Source: Myxococcus eversor
GTDB lineage: Bacteria; Myxococcota; Myxococcia; Myxococcales; Myxococcaceae
DNA length: 64,000 bases
Direction: 5' to 3'
Assembly (NCBI RefSeq): GCF_010894455.1
Contig: NZ_JAAIXY010000011.1
Location: forward strand, 1 to 64,000
This document shows, piece after piece, positions 63,101-64,000 of this stretch. Made by a program: the position numbers and the translations under genes. Within the stretch, counting starts at the first letter, position 1, and the number at the start of each line of letters is the position of its first letter. The notes under the pieces are model-generated. The model searched no databases. It was not told where the DNA came from and saw only the letters and a program-made list of their open reading frames with translations.

Positions 63101-64000
63101 TGTGGTCCACTACACGCCCACGCTCAACCAGTTCCCCATCTGCTCCCAGACCTTCCAGGTGAACCCCGGGAGCACCACGCGCGCGGACATCCAGGTGGAC
63201 GTACGGATGCTCCATGGCGCGCTGACCTTCGTGACTCGGCGGGGGGAGCCGCTCGCGCTGAACTGTGAAGAGGACGCTCACAGCGAGAAGGCGCAGACGC
63301 CGGGGGAGTTCGCGGATATCGCGCTGCGAGACGTGAAGACGACGGAGGTGCACTTCTTCCGGGAGGACGACCTGGAGCACCCCATCGCCACGTTCGCGGC
63401 GGGGACGCCCAATGGAACCGTGTGCTCTCAGGGGACGTATCAGCTGGGAGATCCGCACGGGTATTACACGCGAGTGAGGACGGGACCAGCGGCGCGCATC
63501 CGTCAGGTGGCGCGCGAGCGGTGTCGAGAGTTGGAGCGGGAGCGGGGGGCGTCCGACGGTGGTGGCCTGAGTGACGCGGACCAGGGGTATTACGATGGAA
63601 ACTGCCGCGACAACCGGACGAATCACCTTCGGCTGAGCCCGGGGGATCGCCTGGTTGTGTTCGCGGTGAATCACGCAACGGGCTACTCGGGGATGACGCG
63701 CGTCACGGTGCCCGCCGTGAATCGCGCTGAGCGCACCTCGACGGGCGCGTGCCAGGCGGACGACGACGCGGGGGGGCCGCTCCAGGTGACGGAGCTCGGC
63801 GAGACGATGACGCTGTCGCGGTGCACCCAGGCGGAGCTGGGGATTCCCGCGGACCTCCAGCTCTTTCCTCCGGAGCTCGACATCCGCGTGTCCCGGCGCA
63901 TGACGCCAGAGGGCGTTCAAGTGGCGGCGCGGCCCAGCCTCATCCGCCACGGAGGGGCAGGGACGACGCGGGACGATTTCCTCCAGCTCGACACGCACTG
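57165..64000 (+). CDS. Giant Ig-like repeat lipoprotein, 3' end outside window
   Basis: At least 2278 codons, open to the right edge. The ATG at 57165 follows a G-rich ribosome binding site. Lipobox IAGC gives Cys20. Two pre-peptidase-like beta-sandwiches (about 60-265) come first, then some nine Ig-like repeats of 75-90 residues (about 270-1000) with TVTGVSEG-type starts and DRAGN loops. A QDAGTPS linker (1013-1040) follows, then more Ig-like units (about 1065-1330), a Big_5/SbsA-like domain (about 1335-1435) and a carboxypeptidase-regulatory-like domain (about 1443-1520). The remaining 750 residues contain AHAQLGGGL and Cys-containing segments I cannot classify. It is probably a long cell-surface filament or adhesin. 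Two foldase lipoproteins precede it on the same strand. Confidence 0.85.
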   Translation, partial: MRIWSRQLLALMVVATIAGCRTKSEPQEQASKAPGESLGSSRARLPVEDLAPACNGVLPETVNSAWRLGGLSVAGGATHTETFAASNDSDALLVIQNGDGRGTGEAQSATVSLNGMAAGGLSTGQRLSVSRVTLSATNQLSVEAQGAGRVRVSVAELGTLPCVMADTGYLQPGQTPAPAVFDFEPKGEGTLGVLLVDMMGATPDAQVLLNGVDVLSGVASAQRRVYATAIALNATNHLEVLAQGGPDSNVRVAIFDADTLPTSLSITEPEAGAYFTSSPIAVAGKYGRDGRSLTINGVPAWLVGSDGYNSPVPLVDGVNSVTAVMADSCGNVSRVCRAVVLDLHAPVITVSGVSEGDVTQGPVTVGWDAVSPYVVTTVATLNGTPLQNNTTVSAEGEYDLLVTAEDPEGRVAMKRVRFTLLLRAPLIEVTGVSEGEFAPGWVTPSIQVTSPYLEVLNITVNGVGHENNTPVTQEGTHTLYIVAKDRAGNYGLASVTFTIDWTYPVVTLSGVVDGAYVNAPVVVSYTATDSHMAPDGVQALLDGQPYLGGDTISAEGLHTVKVVARDKANNRTTSSVSFTLDYTPPLLTVTGVPEESPVAQVVTPTFSATDTNLGGVSATLNGEPFVSGTEVADDGSYLLEVQAEDRAGNATSTVKHFVVDRSPPLVSVTGIQEGELRRTPTTISWTVEDAHPGTVSATLDGMPFTSGSTVSVEGAHLLIITATDRVGNVREARRHFTIDVTAAEVTIRKPTSGLVTRESQVEVEVEVVDASPVDHVEVGGELLSKGADGRWRRAVPVLEGSNLLVVTVVDAAGNTSTRSVSVVRDSTSPVLTVAEPQEGARIPGLTVTVRGVVTDATAVALKLNGTPAALGADGSFSLERALSPGATALELRATDAAGNETVRTLNVRANATQPTLTLSEPQDGLVTEAGSVMVRGTASSADSSDSVTVTVDGVLVEVDASGHFSRAISLSVGETHALSVVARDGYGLTREVSRTLRRTQGVDGGIPDGGSEQDAGTPSQDAGTPSQDAGTPSQDAGTPPRDAGESGGSDAGAGSSSDAGANEGAAPVLVVEAPLEGGVYGGAHFVVSGRIEGGTLPLRVTVQGVNMAVNGREFTGALALAEGDYSLQFRVTDARGRTHARTRAVVVDHSPPQLTLTPPTPPQSWERVSQSPYLLTGTVGDLHLSEVQVDGFPARVVAGTFSAYVALPPQVPTQVVVTARDVAGNRTQRTVTLTLRGSAPQVTILEPLDGFEATKPEVMVRVRVISAAPLRSLRIGTESIELSPAREEYTAKVHLSLGGNVIQVIAEDTQLSEGEPGGMVGADSVTVRYRDANQEPLSVTGVSPRAGEQGVEPDSLVSVSFNKPIRSTALADRFTVQVAGEGAPLPGGYSVAPGGQTVSFIARDPLPEGARLTVRVKDFEPVTAPGMGSGEFSSEFTVRRPLTRVRGYVVDADYRPLPGVKVSVEGTALSTLSGPDGNWTLFTPRGGERVLRYEGGLTSEGQAFPTVRRRLFVNEEGDTLDAPLALTAVDTASAQGVDSLRRMELDFAGRHPGLRVDVPADGLFFEDGTTHGLVTATEIQPYALPLPMEGRAGLGALWQVGPAGLRLQKSVSVTFPNRSNLPAGRLVMVLGHDPQRHQLKRVGFARVSADETVLSPVSPLGLTSLEFLGYVPLNETQHEAVATALGLGTGDGGAGAPADGGSGLQGLRERVRPSHPSEPLWRKFLANFTVTEAHAQLGGGLTQAAYNAFDTLARQAVPGAVTGSVRAPLERQLELDVSKPIIPKQGMPAVERIVTLPYTLALDFRSRFVSADPYDVANPETVLVKLTAEGPHGPLPEPAPGVWQSQGVGEAAVVQDLALPEGRTELILSALSKSTHRSLKLEAELVPEPGDGGPPRAKLRLRTVEDTFSELGDEAVHSPIRFKNLRVTVTGPGGGSVGMTGASGGYGIPVTGLTGGEMGIACTEVPTGPRLVERVGEDGVVHYTPTLNQFPICSQTFQVNPGSTTRADIQVDVRMLHGALTFVTRRGEPLALNCEEDAHSEKAQTPGEFADIALRDVKTTEVHFFREDDLEHPIATFAAGTPNGTVCSQGTYQLGDPHGYYTRVRTGPAARIRQVARERCRELERERGASDGGGLSDADQGYYDGNCRDNRTNHLRLSPGDRLVVFAVNHATGYSGMTRVTVPAVNRAERTSTGACQADDDAGGPLQVTELGETMTLSRCTQAELGIPADLQLFPPELDIRVSRRMTPEGVQVAARPSLIRHGGAGTTRDDFLQLDTH
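60201..60284 (+). repeat. Four 21-bp QDAGTPS coding repeats
   Basis: Four in-frame 7-residue units (60201-60221, 60222-60242, 60243-60263, 60264-60284), the last ending in P for S, form a flexible linker between two Ig-like blocks of the giant lipoprotein. Confidence 0.9.

Noticed and set aside
61572-63998. 808-codon minus-strand open frame opposite the giant lipoprotein
   Set aside because: The opposite plus-strand frame is open for more than 2278 codons with clear domains; this one is a shadow.

Overview
The window looks like chromosome from a myxobacterium (Myxococcaceae-like). It is GC-rich with G/C-dominated third codon positions, and it is crowded with lipoproteins and large secreted repeat proteins. 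It also carries non-ribosomal peptide synthetase (NRPS) genes, small families of short secreted lipoproteins, and many GTG and some TTG starts. No IS element, prophage, rRNA operon or CRISPR array was seen. The assignment to a lineage is inference from content; no marker gene for species is present.

Left part (1-31.5 kb). An NRPS reads off the left edge on the minus strand as a starter-type A-T-C gene. It is followed by a di-haem cytochrome c with a beta-propeller (-), pirin and a ThDP-dependent 2-oxo acid decarboxylase (+), and a tandem duplicated pair of tiny lipoproteins. hutH (-) is divergent from an aspartokinase operon: lysC, a ComEA-like HhH protein, and a zinc-ribbon protein with 23-residue repeats. 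Then come a family 2 glycosyltransferase, an NlpC/P60-like lipoprotein (-), a helical/HEAT-like lipoprotein, a UvrD/Rep helicase, a three-gene Hsp70/SCP2-like/coiled-coil operon, tRNA-Val(CAC), TerC (-), a Pro-Thr linker lipoprotein, a metallo-beta-lactamase-Rieske fusion and a LamG-repeat lipoprotein (-).

Middle part (31.5-46 kb). This holds an ankyrin protein, two carboxypeptidase-regulatory-like secreted proteins, an NTF2-like protein, a PIG-V-like membrane glycosyltransferase, a pair of six-cysteine lipoproteins (-), and a Vps62/DUF946 lipoprotein (-) whose 3' end looks frameshifted. A tight four-gene minus-strand operon follows, encoding a processive GT2 synthase, an HlyD-like adaptor, a TolC-like outer-membrane protein and a carbohydrate-binding-like secreted protein. 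It looks like a synthase-dependent polysaccharide export machine and is one of the two most interesting systems here.

Right part (46-64 kb). An App1-like phosphatase (-) is divergent from an Sfp-type phosphopantetheinyl transferase, which is convergent with a type II thioesterase. A cysD-cysN-cysC operon makes activated sulfate (PAPS). A CmlA-type di-iron beta-hydroxylase candidate (-) lies divergent from a PLP aminotransferase. These secondary-metabolism genes sit about 45 kb from the only NRPS in view. The window ends in two parvulin lipoproteins followed by a giant lipoprotein of at least 2278 residues, built of Ig-like repeats and running off the right edge. This is the second system worth attention: a possible dedicated foldase pair plus surface protein.
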